Positions 28,326-38,163 are shown, numbered from the stretch's first letter. The stretch: DNA of 48,423 nt from Caulobacterales bacterium 32-69-10 (GCA_002280485.1 NCED01000019.1:1-48423); one strand, 5' to 3'. The notes: generated from the letters alone by a model not told the origin. Made by a program: numbers and translations.

Positions 28326-29501
28326 CTAAGCCACCGCCGCCTGGGGCGCATCCGCGCTCCAGGCTTCGTCGGCCCTGGCCTGGGCGCGGGCGGCCTCGAC
28401 CAGACGGCGCATGCGGCGGGTCTCGCGCTTCAGCATGCTGGCGGTGACCAGGCGGCGCTCCAGCCGCGGGCTGCGCGCCTCCATGTCCGCCCACAGCTCG
28501 CCGAAGGTCGGCCGCTCCATGGCGCGGCGGAACTGCGTGGGCGTCACCTCCAGGCGGGCGGCCCAGGCCTCCCACAGCTGATCGAGCCGGCCGGCCTTCC
28601 AGTCCGCCCGCAGCCGGCCGCGCCACAGGGCGCGGCGCAGGGCGGCGACGGCGACCTCCAGGGCCTCGTCGCAGGGGTGGTTGGGCTCGCCCCGCAGGCG
28701 GATGGCGTCGGACAGGCCGCCCAGAGCCCGGCCGTCGGTGCGCGCCGAAGTGACCACCTGAACCTCCAGGCTGTGGCGGACCTTGAGGTCGGCGCGGCGC
28801 AGCATCTCGAACAGGGCCCGGTCCTCGCCCACGCGCTTGGGGGGCAGGCCGCCGATGCGGCGGTAGGCTGTGGCGGTGATGGCAGCGCTCGCCCCGCAGT
28901 TCTGGTTGTGGCGGGGCCAGGCGTCATGGGGCTCGGGGTCCAGCCTCGCCTCGAGCTCGGCGGCGAGCTGCTGATACTCCCACTCGCTGGCGCCCCGCTC
29001 CAATATGCCCGGGTCGAGCTCCATCAGCTCCATGGGGTCGGCCATGACATAGCCGGCGACGGCGTCGACGCCCGCGGCCACCTCGCGGCGGTTGGCCTCG
29101 ATCCAGTCCACATCGACCAGGGTGTCGGCGTCGGTGGTCAGGATCAGCCCCGCGGGATCGACGGCCTGGACCGCCGCCTCCATCGCCAGGCGCCGGGCCC
29201 AGCCGGCGTTGGCGTAGGGGTCGGGCAGGTCGACATGATGGACGTGCAGGCGGAAAGGGAGCTGGGGCGCCAGGTCGCGCACACGCTCGGCGGTGCGATC
29301 GCTGCAGTTGTTCAGCAGCAGAAGGACCAGCACCTCGGCCGGGTCCACCCCGCCCTGCTGCGCCAGGCTATCCAGGCAGCGGCCTATGCGGTCTTCCTCG
29401 TTCTTCACCGGTATTGCGACGACGGCGAGTGGCCGCTGGGCAGTGTCCCCTCCGAAACGTTCGATCCGGAATGAGAATTTGGGCCGCGGCGTCGCGTTCA
29501 T
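28326..29501 (-). CDS. Family 2 glycosyltransferase
   Basis: The 391-residue protein (ATG 29501) has a GT-A fold: VVAIPVKNEEDRIGRCLDSLAQQ for nucleotide binding, LLNNCSDRTAERV, the DxD in LTTDADTLVDVDW near residue 115, and later VGEDRALFEMLRRADLKV. A basic, helical C-terminus (LKRETRRMRRLVEAARAQARADE) follows. It lacks membrane segments and could glycosylate a lipid or polysaccharide precursor; the acceptor is unknown. A 190-base gap without a clear signal separates it from pstB upstream, so it is probably not in the pst operon. Confidence 0.85.
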   Translation of the reverse strand: MNATPRPKFSFRIERFGGDTAQRPLAVVAIPVKNEEDRIGRCLDSLAQQGGVDPAEVLVLLLLNNCSDRTAERVRDLAPQLPFRLHVHHVDLPDPYANAGWARRLAMEAAVQAVDPAGLILTTDADTLVDVDWIEANRREVAAGVDAVAGYVMADPMELMELDPGILERGASEWEYQQLAAELEARLDPEPHDAWPRHNQNCGASAAITATAYRRIGGLPPKRVGEDRALFEMLRRADLKVRHSLEVQVVTSARTDGRALGGLSDAIRLRGEPNHPCDEALEVAVAALRRALWRGRLRADWKAGRLDQLWEAWAARLEVTPTQFRRAMERPTFGELWADMEARSPRLERRLVTASMLKRETRRMRRLVEAARAQARADEAWSADAPQAAVA

Positions 29502-29691
29502 CCAAGCCTCGTCCTCTTGCGCGCCGCCCGGCGGAACTAGGCCGGGCCGAAGGCTTGTGCGCGCCACCAAGGCGGGAACGCCCGCCGACCGACCAAACCG
29601 CGGCGCGGAAAGCCCCGAACCAGCTTGGGGAGAAGTAGAGCACCTTGGCGAGCCGGATCAAGTGATCCGCGCGGCTGGTCCCAGGGCGCGC

Positions 29692-30504
29692 CTAGCCGAA
29701 CCGCCCGGTGATGTAGTCGGCGGTGCGCGAGGCGCGCGGATTGTCGAAGAGCTTGGCGGTCTGGGCGAACTCGACGAGGCGGCCGAGATACATGAAGGCG
29801 GCGTAGTCGGAGATGCGTGCGGCCTGCTGCAGGTTGTGGGTCACGATCACCACGGTGATGTCCCGCTTCAGCTCGACGATGGTCTCCTCCAGCTTGGCGG
29901 TGGAGATGGGATCGAGCGCCGAGGCCGGCTCGTCGAGGAGCAGCACCTCAGGCCGCACCGCCACGCCCCTGGCCACGCACAGGCGCTGCTGCTGGCCGCC
30001 GGAGAGGCTCTGGCCGGAGGCCTGCAGCTTGTCCTTCACCTCGTCCCACAGGGCGGAACGGCGCAGGGATTCCTCGACCCGGTCGTTCAGGTCGGCCTTG
30101 GACAGGTGCTCATAGAGACGCACGCCGAAGGCGACGTTGTCGTAGATCGACATGGGAAAGGGGGTCGGGGCCTGGAACACCATGCCGACGCGGCTGCGCA
30201 GCACGGTCAGATCGACGCCGCGGTCGAGAATGTTCTTGCCGTCGAGCAGGATCTTCCCTTCGGCGCGCTGGCCCGGATAGAGGGCGTAGATGCGGTTCAG
30301 CGCGCGCAGCAGGGTCGACTTGCCGCAGCCGGACGGCCCGATCATCGCCGTCACCGAATTGGCGGCGAACGGGATGGTCACCCCGTGCAGGGCCTGGGTC
30401 TTGCCGTAGAAGAAGTCGAGGTCGCGCACCTCCAGCTTGATCTCGCCGGAGGCGACTTCCTCGCTGTAGGTCTCGAAGGTCTCTGGCGCGGTGATGGCGT
30501 TCAT
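29692..30504 (-). CDS. pstB: Phosphate ABC transporter ATP-binding protein
   Basis: PstB powers high-affinity phosphate import. The 270-residue ATPase has Walker [10 protein letters not shown] at 56-64, the characteristic [17 protein letters not shown] insert, LSGGQ at 167-171, Walker B VLLLDEP near 187-193 and [21 protein letters not shown] at the H-loop. The ATG at 30504 overlaps the pstA stop (ATGA). It is the last gene of pstSCAB; phoU, which usually follows, is instead 11 kb away with phoB. Confidence 0.97.
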   Translation of the reverse strand: MNAITAPETFETYSEEVASGEIKLEVRDLDFFYGKTQALHGVTIPFAANSVTAMIGPSGCGKSTLLRALNRIYALYPGQRAEGKILLDGKNILDRGVDLTVLRSRVGMVFQAPTPFPMSIYDNVAFGVRLYEHLSKADLNDRVEESLRRSALWDEVKDKLQASGQSLSGGQQQRLCVARGVAVRPEVLLLDEPASALDPISTAKLEETIVELKRDITVVIVTHNLQQAARISDYAAFMYLGRLVEFAQTAKLFDNPRASRTADYITGRFG

Positions 30505-31343
30505 GACCGTTTAGGCTCCCTGGCGATCACGCGCACGAGGATGTTGACGCTGAGGACAGCGGCAGTGATCAGCACCGCGCCCACCCAGGCGAGGCGGCGC
30601 CAGTCGTCATAGGCCGACAGGGCGAAGTTGAAGATCACTACCGGCAAATTGGCCATGGGCCGGCCCATGTCCAGGCTGAAGAACTGGTTGTTGAGCGCGG
30701 TGAACAGCAGAGGCGCGGTCTCGCCGGAGATGCGAGCGAAGGCCAGCAGCCCCCCGGTGACGATGCCGCTGCCAGCCGCCTTCCACAGGATGTGGCGGAT
30801 CGTGGTCCACAGGGGCGCGCCCAGGGCGACGCCGGATTCGCGCAAGGCCCGCGACTGCAGCTTCAGCACGTCCTCGGTGGTGCGGGTCACCACGGGGGTG
30901 GCGATCAGCCCCAGGGCCAGCGCCCCGGCCCAGCCGGAGAAGCCCCGCAAGGGCGCGACCACCACCTCGTACATGAACAGGCCGATCAGGATGGATGGCG
31001 CCGAGAGCAGCACGTCGTTCACGAAGCGGACGACCCGGGCGTACCAGCTGTCGTTGGAATATTCCGCCAGCCAGGTCCCGGCCAGGACACCGACCACGAG
31101 GGCGATGACCATGCCGCTGGCGCACATCATCACCGAGCCGACGATGGCGTTGGCGAGCCCGCCCTCGGAGCCCGGCGCGGGGGTCGAATGGGTGAAGACC
31201 TGCAGGTTCAGCCCGCCGATCCCCTCGATCAGCAGCGACGCCAGGATGGCGATCAGGGCGATCAGGGCCAGGCCCGTGGCGACGGTGCAGAACACCACGA
31301 AGAAGGCGGCCTTGGCGCTGCGGCGGCTGCGGCGATCGAACAT
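30501..31343 (-). CDS. pstA: Phosphate ABC transporter permease PstA
   Basis: PstA is one of two inner-membrane subunits of the phosphate importer. From ATG 31343 it has 280 residues and about six helices. Markers are [23 protein letters not shown], the EAA-like loop [37 protein letters not shown] that meets PstB, and [23 protein letters not shown]. Eleven bases separate it from pstC and it overlaps pstB by four. The in-frame region upstream of the ATG lies over pstC and is a shadow. Confidence 0.95.
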   Translation of the reverse strand: MFDRRSRRSAKAAFFVVFCTVATGLALIALIAILASLLIEGIGGLNLQVFTHSTPAPGSEGGLANAIVGSVMMCASGMVIALVVGVLAGTWLAEYSNDSWYARVVRFVNDVLLSAPSILIGLFMYEVVVAPLRGFSGWAGALALGLIATPVVTRTTEDVLKLQSRALRESGVALGAPLWTTIRHILWKAAGSGIVTGGLLAFARISGETAPLLFTALNNQFFSLDMGRPMANLPVVIFNFALSAYDDWRRLAWVGAVLITAAVLSVNILVRVIAREPKRS

Positions 31344-31354
31344 CGGCCGGCTCC

Positions 31355-32317
31355 TCAGCTCACGACGCGGGGGGGGCCGAGCATGGCGCGCGCCAGCGCC
31401 AGCACGGTGAAGGTGATCAGGAACAGCACAAGGCCGAGCGCGATCAGGGCCGAGGAGTGCATCTCGCTCGACGCCTCGGCGAACTCGTTGGCGATAGTCG
31501 AGGCGATGGTCGATCCGGACGAGAACAGCCCTTCGGGAAAGCCGTGCGAATTGCCGATGACGAAGGTCACCGCCATGGTCTCGCCGAGCGCGCGGCCCAG
31601 GCCCAGCATGACCGCGCCGATGGCGCTGCGCCGGACGTAGGGAAGCGTGACCGAGCCGACCACCTCCAGCGGCGTGGCCCCCACCCCATAGGCGCTCTCG
31701 CGCACCCGGGGCGGCACGGTGAGGAACAGTTCGCGCATGGTCGCGGCCATGTAGGGCAGGATCATGATCGCCAGGATCAGCGAGGCGGTCAGGATGTTGG
31801 CGCCGTTCGGCACCCCGGCGACCAGGGTCTCCCAGATCGAGCCGGGGGGTGCGCCCAGGATCAGCGGCAGCTGCACATATTTGGCGAAGAAGGGGGCGAA
31901 CACGAACAGGCCCCACATGCCGTAGACGATGGAGGGGATGCCGGCGAGCAGCTCCACCGCGATGCCGATCGGGCGGCGCAGGATCTTGGGGCAGAACTCG
32001 GTGAGGAACACCGCCACTCCAAAGGCGATCGGCAGGGCCACGGCCAGGGCGAGGAAGGCGGTGGTCAGGGTGCCGACGATGGCGCCGGCGGCCCCGTAGA
32101 CGTCGGTCACCGGGTTCCAGCGCGCCGAGGTGAAGAAGCCGAAGCCGAACTTGGCGAAGGCCGGCCAGCCGCCGATCGTCAGGGAGACCAGCACGCCGGC
32201 AAGGGTGCACAGCAGCATGGTCGCCGCGCCGAAACACAGGCCGCGGAAGACCGGGTCGAACCGGGCCCCGCGGGGTGCGCCTCTTAGGCCGGGATCAGGG
32301 GCTGCGATGGCTGTCAT
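31355..32317 (-). CDS. pstC: Phosphate ABC transporter permease PstC
   Basis: The 320-residue inner-membrane subunit has about six helices and the PstC marks GIAVELLAGIPSIVYGMWGLFVFAP, PYMAATMRELFLTVPPRVRESAYGVGATPLEVV (coupling loop) and GLGRALGETMAVTFVIGN. ATG 32317. It follows pstS after 61 bases and precedes pstA by 11, in the normal S-C-A-B order. Confidence 0.96.
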   Translation of the reverse strand: MTAIAAPDPGLRGAPRGARFDPVFRGLCFGAATMLLCTLAGVLVSLTIGGWPAFAKFGFGFFTSARWNPVTDVYGAAGAIVGTLTTAFLALAVALPIAFGVAVFLTEFCPKILRRPIGIAVELLAGIPSIVYGMWGLFVFAPFFAKYVQLPLILGAPPGSIWETLVAGVPNGANILTASLILAIMILPYMAATMRELFLTVPPRVRESAYGVGATPLEVVGSVTLPYVRRSAIGAVMLGLGRALGETMAVTFVIGNSHGFPEGLFSSGSTIASTIANEFAEASSEMHSSALIALGLVLFLITFTVLALARAMLGPPRVVS

Positions 32318-32378
32318 GAATCTTTCGCGAACCGACGGGTCTTCACATTAACAGGGGCCACGGACCACTCTGCGCGGG

Positions 32379-33434
32379 TCACTTGGCGGTGTAGATCGCC
32401 TTGCCGCCCGCCTTGACGTTCGCGGCCCAGGCCGTCCGCATCGTCGTCTTAACCGCAGCGGGCAGCGGCACATAGTCCAACTGCTGCGCCAGAGGGTCGC
32501 CCTTGGCGTAGGCCCAGTCGAAGAACTTCAGCACCTCGGCCGCGGATTTGGGCTTGGCGGGATTCTTGTGCACGAGAATGAAGGTCGCCGCGCTGATCGG
32601 CCAGGCGGTCGGCGCAGGCTGGTCCAGCAGCATCACCGCAAAGCCCGGGGCCTTGGCCCAGTTGGCGCCCGCCGCGGCGGCGGCGAAGTTGGCTGCGGCC
32701 GGCTGAACGTACTGACCCTTGGCGCTGGGCATGGCGACGTGGGTCAGGCGGTTCTGCTTGGCGAAGGCGTATTCGACATAGCCGATCGAGCCGAAGGTCT
32801 GTTTGACGAAGGCGCCGACGCCGTCGTTGCCCTTGCCCCCCAGGCCCGTGGGCCACTGCACCGCGTCGTTGCCGCCGACCTTGGCCTTCCAGGCCGGGCT
32901 CTTCATCGACAGGTAGCGGGTGAAGACGAAGGTAGTGCCCGAGCCGTCCGAACGGTGGACGACCGTGATCGGCAGGTTGGGCAGCTTCAGGCCCGGATTG
33001 ACGGCCGCGATGCGCGGGTCGTTCCACTTCTTGATGGCGCCGAGGAAAATGTCGGCGAGCACGGGGCCGGTGATCTTGAGCTGGCCCGGAGAGACGCCGG
33101 GGACGTTGACCACCGGCACCACGCCGCCGATCACCATCGGAAACTGCAGCAGGCCGGCGGCCGCCAGTTCGGCGGCCGAGAGCGGCATGTCGGACGCGCC
33201 GAAATCGACGGTGCGGGCCTTGATCTGCCGCACGCCGCCGCCGGAGCCGATGGCCTGGTAGTTCAGGCCGATGCCGGTCTGCTTCTTATAGGCCTCGGCC
33301 CACTTGGCGTAGACGGGAGCGGGGAAGGTGGCGCCGGCGCCGGACAGGTCGGCGGCCGAGGCGGCAGGGGCTGCGGCGAGCAGGACAATGGCCAATCCGG
33401 CCGCGCCCAATCCGGCCGCGAATGTCTTCAGCAT
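32379..33434 (-). CDS. pstS: Periplasmic phosphate-binding protein
   Basis: PstS captures phosphate in the periplasm for PstCAB. The 351-residue precursor has a Sec signal (MLKTFAAGLGAAGLAIVLLAAAPAASA), then DLSGAGATFPAPVYAKWAEAY, the phosphate ligands in SGGGVRQIKARTVDFGASDMPL and VVHRSDGSGTTFVFTRYLS, and IGYVEYAFA. ATG 33434 has AAGGAGA upstream, with a strong 9-bp hairpin just before that. It heads the pst operon. No clear Pho box is visible in the short gap to the response-regulator gene, so its promoter may lie further upstream. Confidence 0.97.
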   Translation of the reverse strand: MLKTFAAGLGAAGLAIVLLAAAPAASAADLSGAGATFPAPVYAKWAEAYKKQTGIGLNYQAIGSGGGVRQIKARTVDFGASDMPLSAAELAAAGLLQFPMVIGGVVPVVNVPGVSPGQLKITGPVLADIFLGAIKKWNDPRIAAVNPGLKLPNLPITVVHRSDGSGTTFVFTRYLSMKSPAWKAKVGGNDAVQWPTGLGGKGNDGVGAFVKQTFGSIGYVEYAFAKQNRLTHVAMPSAKGQYVQPAAANFAAAAAGANWAKAPGFAVMLLDQPAPTAWPISAATFILVHKNPAKPKSAAEVLKFFDWAYAKGDPLAQQLDYVPLPAAVKTTMRTAWAANVKAGGKAIYTAK

Positions 33435-33451
33435 GCCCCAGGTCTCCTTGG

Positions 33452-33473
33452 GAGGGGTCCGCAAGGACCCCTC
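33452..33473 (-). other. Hairpin in the pstS 5' leader
   Basis: GAGGGGTCC and GGACCCCTC form a perfect 9-bp stem around a four-base loop, ending about 4 bases before the AAGGAG ribosome site. It has no T run. It may stabilise or process the pstS end of a longer message; this is inference. Confidence 0.5.
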
Positions 33474-33497
33474 AGGGCAGGCCTTAGCGTCGCTGCA

Positions 33498-33914
33498 TCA
33501 CAGTTCGATGACGCTCGCGCCGTCTCGGCCAGGGACGGCGCGGGCGGCTTGCACGCGTTCGGTTTGCGCGCGCGCGCGCGACAGGGCGGCGGCGAGCGTA
33601 TGGACGGCGACAGGCTTTTCGAGCACCACCGCCCCGGGCCGGCGGCTGGAGGCGGCGCTGTCGCCGGTCACATAGATGGCCACGACCGGGCCGCAGGCCG
33701 CCTCGATGGCGTCAACGGCCTCGAAACCGTCTCCGTCGAGGAGGCCCACATCCACGGTCATCAGGTCCGGGGTCTGCAGCCGGGCCTGCTCCAGGGCCTG
33801 CCGGGCGGTGCCGGCGAAGGCGAAGCTGACGAACCCCAGTTCGCTCAACATGGATTGCAGGCCGAGGGCGACCAACAGTTCGTCCTCGACGATCAAGGCA
33901 TGGTGTCCCGACAT
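33498..33914 (-). CDS. Single-domain response regulator
   Basis: The 138-residue protein is a lone receiver domain: acidic pair in LIVEDELLVALGL, phospho-acceptor D55 in LMTVDVGLLDGDG, T83 in IYVTGD and K100 in VLEKPVA. There is no output domain. ATG 33914 starts MSGHHALIVEDE; a longer in-frame start is unlikely. The gene is directly upstream of pstS on the same strand (63 bases), so it may be cotranscribed with the phosphate importer. Stand-alone receivers of this type often act in phosphorelays or on a partner protein. Confidence 0.88.
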   Translation of the reverse strand: MSGHHALIVEDELLVALGLQSMLSELGFVSFAFAGTARQALEQARLQTPDLMTVDVGLLDGDGFEAVDAIEAACGPVVAIYVTGDSAASSRRPGAVVLEKPVAVHTLAAALSRARAQTERVQAARAVPGRDGASVIEL

Positions 33915-34113
33915 GACGATCCCTTCGGCCCCCGCCCCGATAAAGCCCCACCGCAAGTTCTAACTCGTCAGGCGCCGTTCGGTTCGCCCGTCGTAGAACT
34001 TTAGCTTGCCCGCGTTTTGCCCCCTGATAGGGAACCTGCGGGCCGATCCGCGCATTGGCCGCCCGACCGCCCGCGCTTCGCCGGGTTCCCGACTTTGGTG
34101 GAGAGACGCGGCC

Positions 34114-35643
34114 TTGCTGCTGCAGCCTGATTTGACCTGCTGGCGTACCGAGCGGGCCGATCGCGCAGCCTTCCTGCTCGACAACGCCACCTATTTCTCC
34201 GCCGCCAAGTCGGTGATGCTGAAGGCCCGCCGCTCGATCCATATCCTCGGCTGGGCCTTCGACCCCTTGACCCAGCTCGAACCCGACTCCACCGGCGGCG
34301 GGCTGAAGAGCGATCGGATTGGCGACTTTCTCAAGCGCCTCGCCTGCGATCGGCCCGAACTCGACGTGCGGATCCTGTGCTGGAAGTCGGCCCTGCCCAT
34401 CGCCGCCTCGCAGCACTTCTTCCCCCACCGGGCCCAGATGGCCTTCCACAACACCCCCGTGACGTTCCGGCTCGACGCCTCGATCCCCATGGGGGCCTGC
34501 CACCACCAAAAGGTGCTGGTGGTCGATGACGAGATAGCCTTCTGCGGCGGCGGCGACATCGCGGTCGACCGCTGGGACACCGTCAAGCACCGGGATACCG
34601 ACGCCCGCCGCACCATGCCCTGGGGAAAGCCGCACGGGCCGCGCCACGAGGTGATGGCCCTTCTGGAAGGCCCCGTCGCCGCCGCCCTGGGCGACCTGGT
34701 CCGCGCCCGCTGGGCCCGCGCCGACGGCGAGATGGTCGATCCCGTGCCCAGGGAGAGCCGAGACGAGGACGGCTCCTATTGGCCGAGCCATGTGAAGATC
34801 GACCTTACCGACATCGATGTCGGGATCGCCCGCACCGAGCCGGACTGGAAGCACCACCCCGAGGCCCGCGAGTCCGAACGGCTGCACCTGGCCGCCATCG
34901 CCTCCGCCAAGTCGCTGATCTACCTCGAGAACCAGTACATCACCGCCCCCATCTACGCCGAGGCCCTGGCCGCGCGGCTGGCCGAACCGAACGGGCCCGA
35001 GGTGGTGATCGTCTCTACCGCCCAGGCCCCCAGCTGGTTCGACCACCTGACCATGGACCGCACCCGGTCGCAGTTCCTCAAGCACCTGGAGGAGGCCGAT
35101 GTCCACGGCCGCTTCCACGCCTTTTGCCCCTACACCCGCAAGGGGACCAACTGCATCCTGGTCCACTCCAAGGTCGCCATCATCGATGACCATCTGCTGC
35201 GCGCAGGCTCCACCAACCTCAACAACCGCTCGGCCGGATTCGACACCGAATGCGACGTGGCGGTGGAGGCTCAGTCGCCCCAGCATGAGGCCGCCATCCA
35301 CCGCTTCCGCGCCCGGCTGGTCGCTCACTACCTCGGCTGCCCGGACGACCAGTTCGAGGCGGCCTTCGTACGCGAAGGGGGGCTGGCCGCCGCCATCGAG
35401 GCGCTGGACGTCTCGACGCCGCGCCGGCTGCGTCCGCTGCGGTCCACGCCGCTCGGGCCCCTCGCCCAACTGATCGCCACCTACCACCTGGGCGACCCGG
35501 CCGATCCGACCGACACCTGGCGGCCGTGGCGACGCAAGGCCGCCATCGAGGTCGAACGCCAAGCCTTCCTGGCCGACCTGAGGCAGGCGGCGCTCACCGC
35601 CACCTACCCCGGACCCGACGCGAACGGGCCGCCGTCAGCCTGA
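34114..35643 (+). CDS. Phospholipase D-like protein (two HKD motifs)
   Basis: The product belongs to the PLD superfamily, which hydrolyses or transfers phosphodiester head groups, including cardiolipin synthesis. From TTG 34114 it has 509 residues. Motif 1 is H131-x-K133 followed by VLVVDDEIAFCGGGDI; motif 2 is H351-S-K353 followed by VAIIDDHLLRAGSTNLNNRS. GGAGAG is about 9 bases before the TTG, and conserved-looking sequence (CWRTERADRAAFLLDNATYF) starts there; the upstream in-frame codons look non-coding. No membrane helix is obvious. Its last 9 bases overlap the convergent EEP gene. Substrate unknown. Confidence 0.9.
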   Translation: MLLQPDLTCWRTERADRAAFLLDNATYFSAAKSVMLKARRSIHILGWAFDPLTQLEPDSTGGGLKSDRIGDFLKRLACDRPELDVRILCWKSALPIAASQHFFPHRAQMAFHNTPVTFRLDASIPMGACHHQKVLVVDDEIAFCGGGDIAVDRWDTVKHRDTDARRTMPWGKPHGPRHEVMALLEGPVAAALGDLVRARWARADGEMVDPVPRESRDEDGSYWPSHVKIDLTDIDVGIARTEPDWKHHPEARESERLHLAAIASAKSLIYLENQYITAPIYAEALAARLAEPNGPEVVIVSTAQAPSWFDHLTMDRTRSQFLKHLEEADVHGRFHAFCPYTRKGTNCILVHSKVAIIDDHLLRAGSTNLNNRSAGFDTECDVAVEAQSPQHEAAIHRFRARLVAHYLGCPDDQFEAAFVREGGLAAAIEALDVSTPRRLRPLRSTPLGPLAQLIATYHLGDPADPTDTWRPWRRKAAIEVERQAFLADLRQAALTATYPGPDANGPPSA

Positions 35644-36393
35644 AGCCCGCACCTCGAAGTCGGCGATCAGCGGCAGGTGATCGGAGGCCGATCGCGCCAG
35701 GGGGCCGATGTTGGCGTGCACGTCCAGCACCTCGACAAGGGGGCTGAGGAACAGGTGGTCGATGCGCAGCATGGGAAAGCGCGAGGGGAAGGTGCGCGTC
35801 GGGCGCGGGCGTTTGCCGTTCTGCTGCAGAACCCGCTGGGCGTCGCGCAGGGGCCCGGCCAGGGTCTTGTAGCAGGCGTAGCGCGAGGTGGCGTTGAAGT
35901 CGCCGATGAGGATCAGGGGATCGACGGTCCCCGCCCCGCCCAGCCACTCCTTGCCCATCAGGGCCTCGGCCTGGTGGCGCTGCTCCAGGGGCACCAGGCC
36001 GAGGTGCGTATTGACCACCTGCACCTCGACGCCCGGCTCGATCTCGATCGCCGTCCACACCGCCCCACGCCGCTCCAGCCCCCGCACGCGAGGCAGGGTG
36101 GGCAGGGCGCCGATCTTGACCAGGCGCATGGGCAGGGCGGTGAGGACGGCGTCGCCGTACTGCTCCTCGGCCACCTTCACCGCCGGGCCGAAATGGAACT
36201 CCATCCCCAGCCGGGAAGCGATGGCGTGGGCCTGGTCGACCCCGCCGGTGCGCATGCGCCCGACGTCCAGCTCCTGCAGGCAGACGATGTCGGGCTTGGA
36301 CTGGGCGATCACCGCCGCGATGCGGCCCACGTCCAGCCGGTTGTCCACCCCGACGCAGGAGTGGACGTTGTAGGTCATGATGCGGGTGCTCAC
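35635..36393 (-). CDS. Endonuclease/exonuclease/phosphatase (EEP) family hydrolase
   Basis: The 252-residue protein has the EEP fold: MTYNVHSCVGVDNRLDVGRIAAVI, metal-binding glutamate in IVCLQELDVGR, VVNTHLGL, ILIGDFNATS and a C-terminal SDHLPLIADFEV. Family members cut DNA, inositol phosphates or sphingomyelin head groups. The start is GTG 36393, overlapping the galM stop (GTGA), so it is the last gene of a GH1-SDR-galM-EEP operon. It also converges on the PLD gene with a 9-base overlap; PLD and EEP neighbours are common in alphaproteobacteria and may both act on phospholipid-like substrates. Confidence 0.9.
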   Translation of the reverse strand: MSTRIMTYNVHSCVGVDNRLDVGRIAAVIAQSKPDIVCLQELDVGRMRTGGVDQAHAIASRLGMEFHFGPAVKVAEEQYGDAVLTALPMRLVKIGALPTLPRVRGLERRGAVWTAIEIEPGVEVQVVNTHLGLVPLEQRHQAEALMGKEWLGGAGTVDPLILIGDFNATSRYACYKTLAGPLRDAQRVLQQNGKRPRPTRTFPSRFPMLRIDHLFLSPLVEVLDVHANIGPLARSASDHLPLIADFEVRASG

Positions 36394-37382
36394 ACCGCGC
36401 CTCCCGCGAAGCGGTAGACGGCGTGGCGGCGATAGGTCTGTCCCGGTCTCAGCAGCACATCGGGGAAACTGGGCTGGTTCACCGCGTCGGGGAAGCCCTG
36501 AGGCTCCAATGCGATCCCGCCATGGGCCGCGAAAGGCGCCGTCAGCCCCTGGCCCGAATAGACCTGCAGGCCGGGCTGGTCGGTGGTCAGGGTCATGGCG
36601 AGGCCGGTGCGGGGGCAGGCCAGCCGCGCTGGCCCGTTCAGCACCCAGTTGTGGTCGAGACCGCCGGCGATGGCCAGTTGGGGGTGGGTCTGCGCCACAG
36701 CCTCGCCGATGGGCGCCGCCCGTCGCAGGTCGAAGGGCGTGCCCTCGACCGCCATCAGGTCTCCCGTGGGAATGAGGTCGGGCCGCACCGGGGTGATCGC
36801 ATCGGCGGCGATCTGCAGCTCATGGTCCAGCACGCTGGTCGACGGATCGCCCGACAGGTTGAAATAGAGGTGGTGGGTCAGGTTCACGGGCGTGAGGGCG
36901 CTGGCCTGCGCCAGCCAGGTGATCTCCAGGGCCGTGGCCCCGGCCAGCCGGAACTTGATCCGCGCGTCCACCGTGCCCGGGAAGCCCTCCTCGCCCTCGG
37001 GCGAGCGGTAGGACAGGGTGGCCGAGCGGTCATCCCAGCGCTCCAGGGCCCACAGGCGCCGCCCGAAGCCGACGGGCCCGCCGTGGAGGGTGTTGGGCCC
37101 TTCGTTGGCCTCGACCTGAAAAGCCCGCCCGTCGACCTCGAAGCGGCCCCGGTCGATCCGGTTGGCGAAGCGTCCCACCACGCAGCCCTGGTAGGCGCGG
37201 TCGGCGACATAGGCCTCGACGGTCTCGAACCCCAGCACGGTCTCGATCCCGCCGAACCGCAGCGAGCGCACCACCGCGCCGTAGTCGAGAATCTGCGCCT
37301 CTATCCCGCCCGGCCAGGCCAGGCGCAGGGCCTGGACCGCGCGGCCGTCGGCGAGGGTTCCAAAACGGACAGGTCCGGTCAT
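36390..37382 (-). CDS. galM: Aldose 1-epimerase
   Basis: GalM interconverts alpha and beta anomers of hexoses. The 330-residue protein shows YGAVVRSLRFGG, VVGRFANRIDRGRFEVDG, the substrate histidines in NTLHGGPVGFGRRLW and NLTHHLYFNLSG, D in GLDHNWVL, and the catalytic glutamate in GIALEPQGFPDAVNQPSFP. ATG 37382. It lies between the SDR (37 bases upstream) and the EEP gene (overlapping), in a sugar-handling operon. Confidence 0.95.
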   Translation of the reverse strand: MTGPVRFGTLADGRAVQALRLAWPGGIEAQILDYGAVVRSLRFGGIETVLGFETVEAYVADRAYQGCVVGRFANRIDRGRFEVDGRAFQVEANEGPNTLHGGPVGFGRRLWALERWDDRSATLSYRSPEGEEGFPGTVDARIKFRLAGATALEITWLAQASALTPVNLTHHLYFNLSGDPSTSVLDHELQIAADAITPVRPDLIPTGDLMAVEGTPFDLRRAAPIGEAVAQTHPQLAIAGGLDHNWVLNGPARLACPRTGLAMTLTTDQPGLQVYSGQGLTAPFAAHGGIALEPQGFPDAVNQPSFPDVLLRPGQTYRRHAVYRFAGGAV

Positions 37383-37419
37383 GCCGCCTTCTTACCGTTC
37401 ATACCGGGGCTTTGCCGGA

Positions 37420-38163
37420 CTAAAGCTTGGCGAGCCGGCCCCCGTCCACCGCCAGGGCGGCGCCGGTGACGAAGGATGCGTCGTCCGAGGCCAGGAAGGC
37501 CACCGCCCCGGCGATCTCGTCCGGCTTGCCCACGTCGGCCGGGTCGATCACCTCTGCCCCCGATTTGATGTTGGGGTTGTCCCACAGCATCGGGGTGTCG
37601 ATCGCGCCGGGCAGGATCGCGTTGGAGCGGATGCCCTTGGGCTTGCCCTCGATGGAAGCGGTGCGGGTCAGCGACAGCATGGCCGCCTTGGCCGCCGCAT
37701 AGGGCGCCGCCAGGGGCGAGGTCATCACCGCGTGCACCGAGGCGACGTTGACGATGGCGCCGCCCGGCTTCATGCGGCGAAAGGCGTGTTTGGTGAAATA
37801 GAAGGCCCCCATCAGGTCGACCCCCAGCACCCGGCTCCATTCCTCGCCGGTCAGGTCCTCGATCGCGGTGAAGGTCATCAGGCCGGCGTTGTTGACCACC
37901 ACGTCGAGACGGCCGAAGCGATCGACAGCCCCCTCGCAGGCGGCCTCGACCTGGGCCTCGTCGGCGACGTCGCAGGTCGCCACCCACACCTCGGGCGCCC
38001 CGGCCGCCCGCAGCTGGGGGACCAGGGCCTCGGCCTTGTCCGGGCTGCGGTCGGCCATGACGATGCGGGCGCCTTCCGAAGCCAGGCGGCGGCATATCGC
38101 CAGGCCGATGCCGCCGCCGGCGCCGCTGACCACCGCGACCCGATCCTCGAACCGCATGGTCAT
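37420..38163 (-). CDS. Short-chain dehydrogenase/reductase
   Basis: The 247-residue enzyme is a classical SDR: cofactor motif SGAGGGIGLAI, acidic D after the second strand (VMADRSPDK) suggesting NAD, NNAGLM, the catalytic serine in NVASVHAV and Y-x-x-x-K in PYAAAKAAM. The context (GH1-like glycosidase before, galM after) suggests a sugar or sugar-alcohol dehydrogenase such as glucose 1-dehydrogenase. ATG 38163 overlaps the glycosidase stop (ATGA); a second ATG two codons on is equally possible. Confidence 0.9.
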   Translation of the reverse strand: MTMRFEDRVAVVSGAGGGIGLAICRRLASEGARIVMADRSPDKAEALVPQLRAAGAPEVWVATCDVADEAQVEAACEGAVDRFGRLDVVVNNAGLMTFTAIEDLTGEEWSRVLGVDLMGAFYFTKHAFRRMKPGGAIVNVASVHAVMTSPLAAPYAAAKAAMLSLTRTASIEGKPKGIRSNAILPGAIDTPMLWDNPNIKSGAEVIDPADVGKPDEIAGAVAFLASDDASFVTGAALAVDGGRLAKL

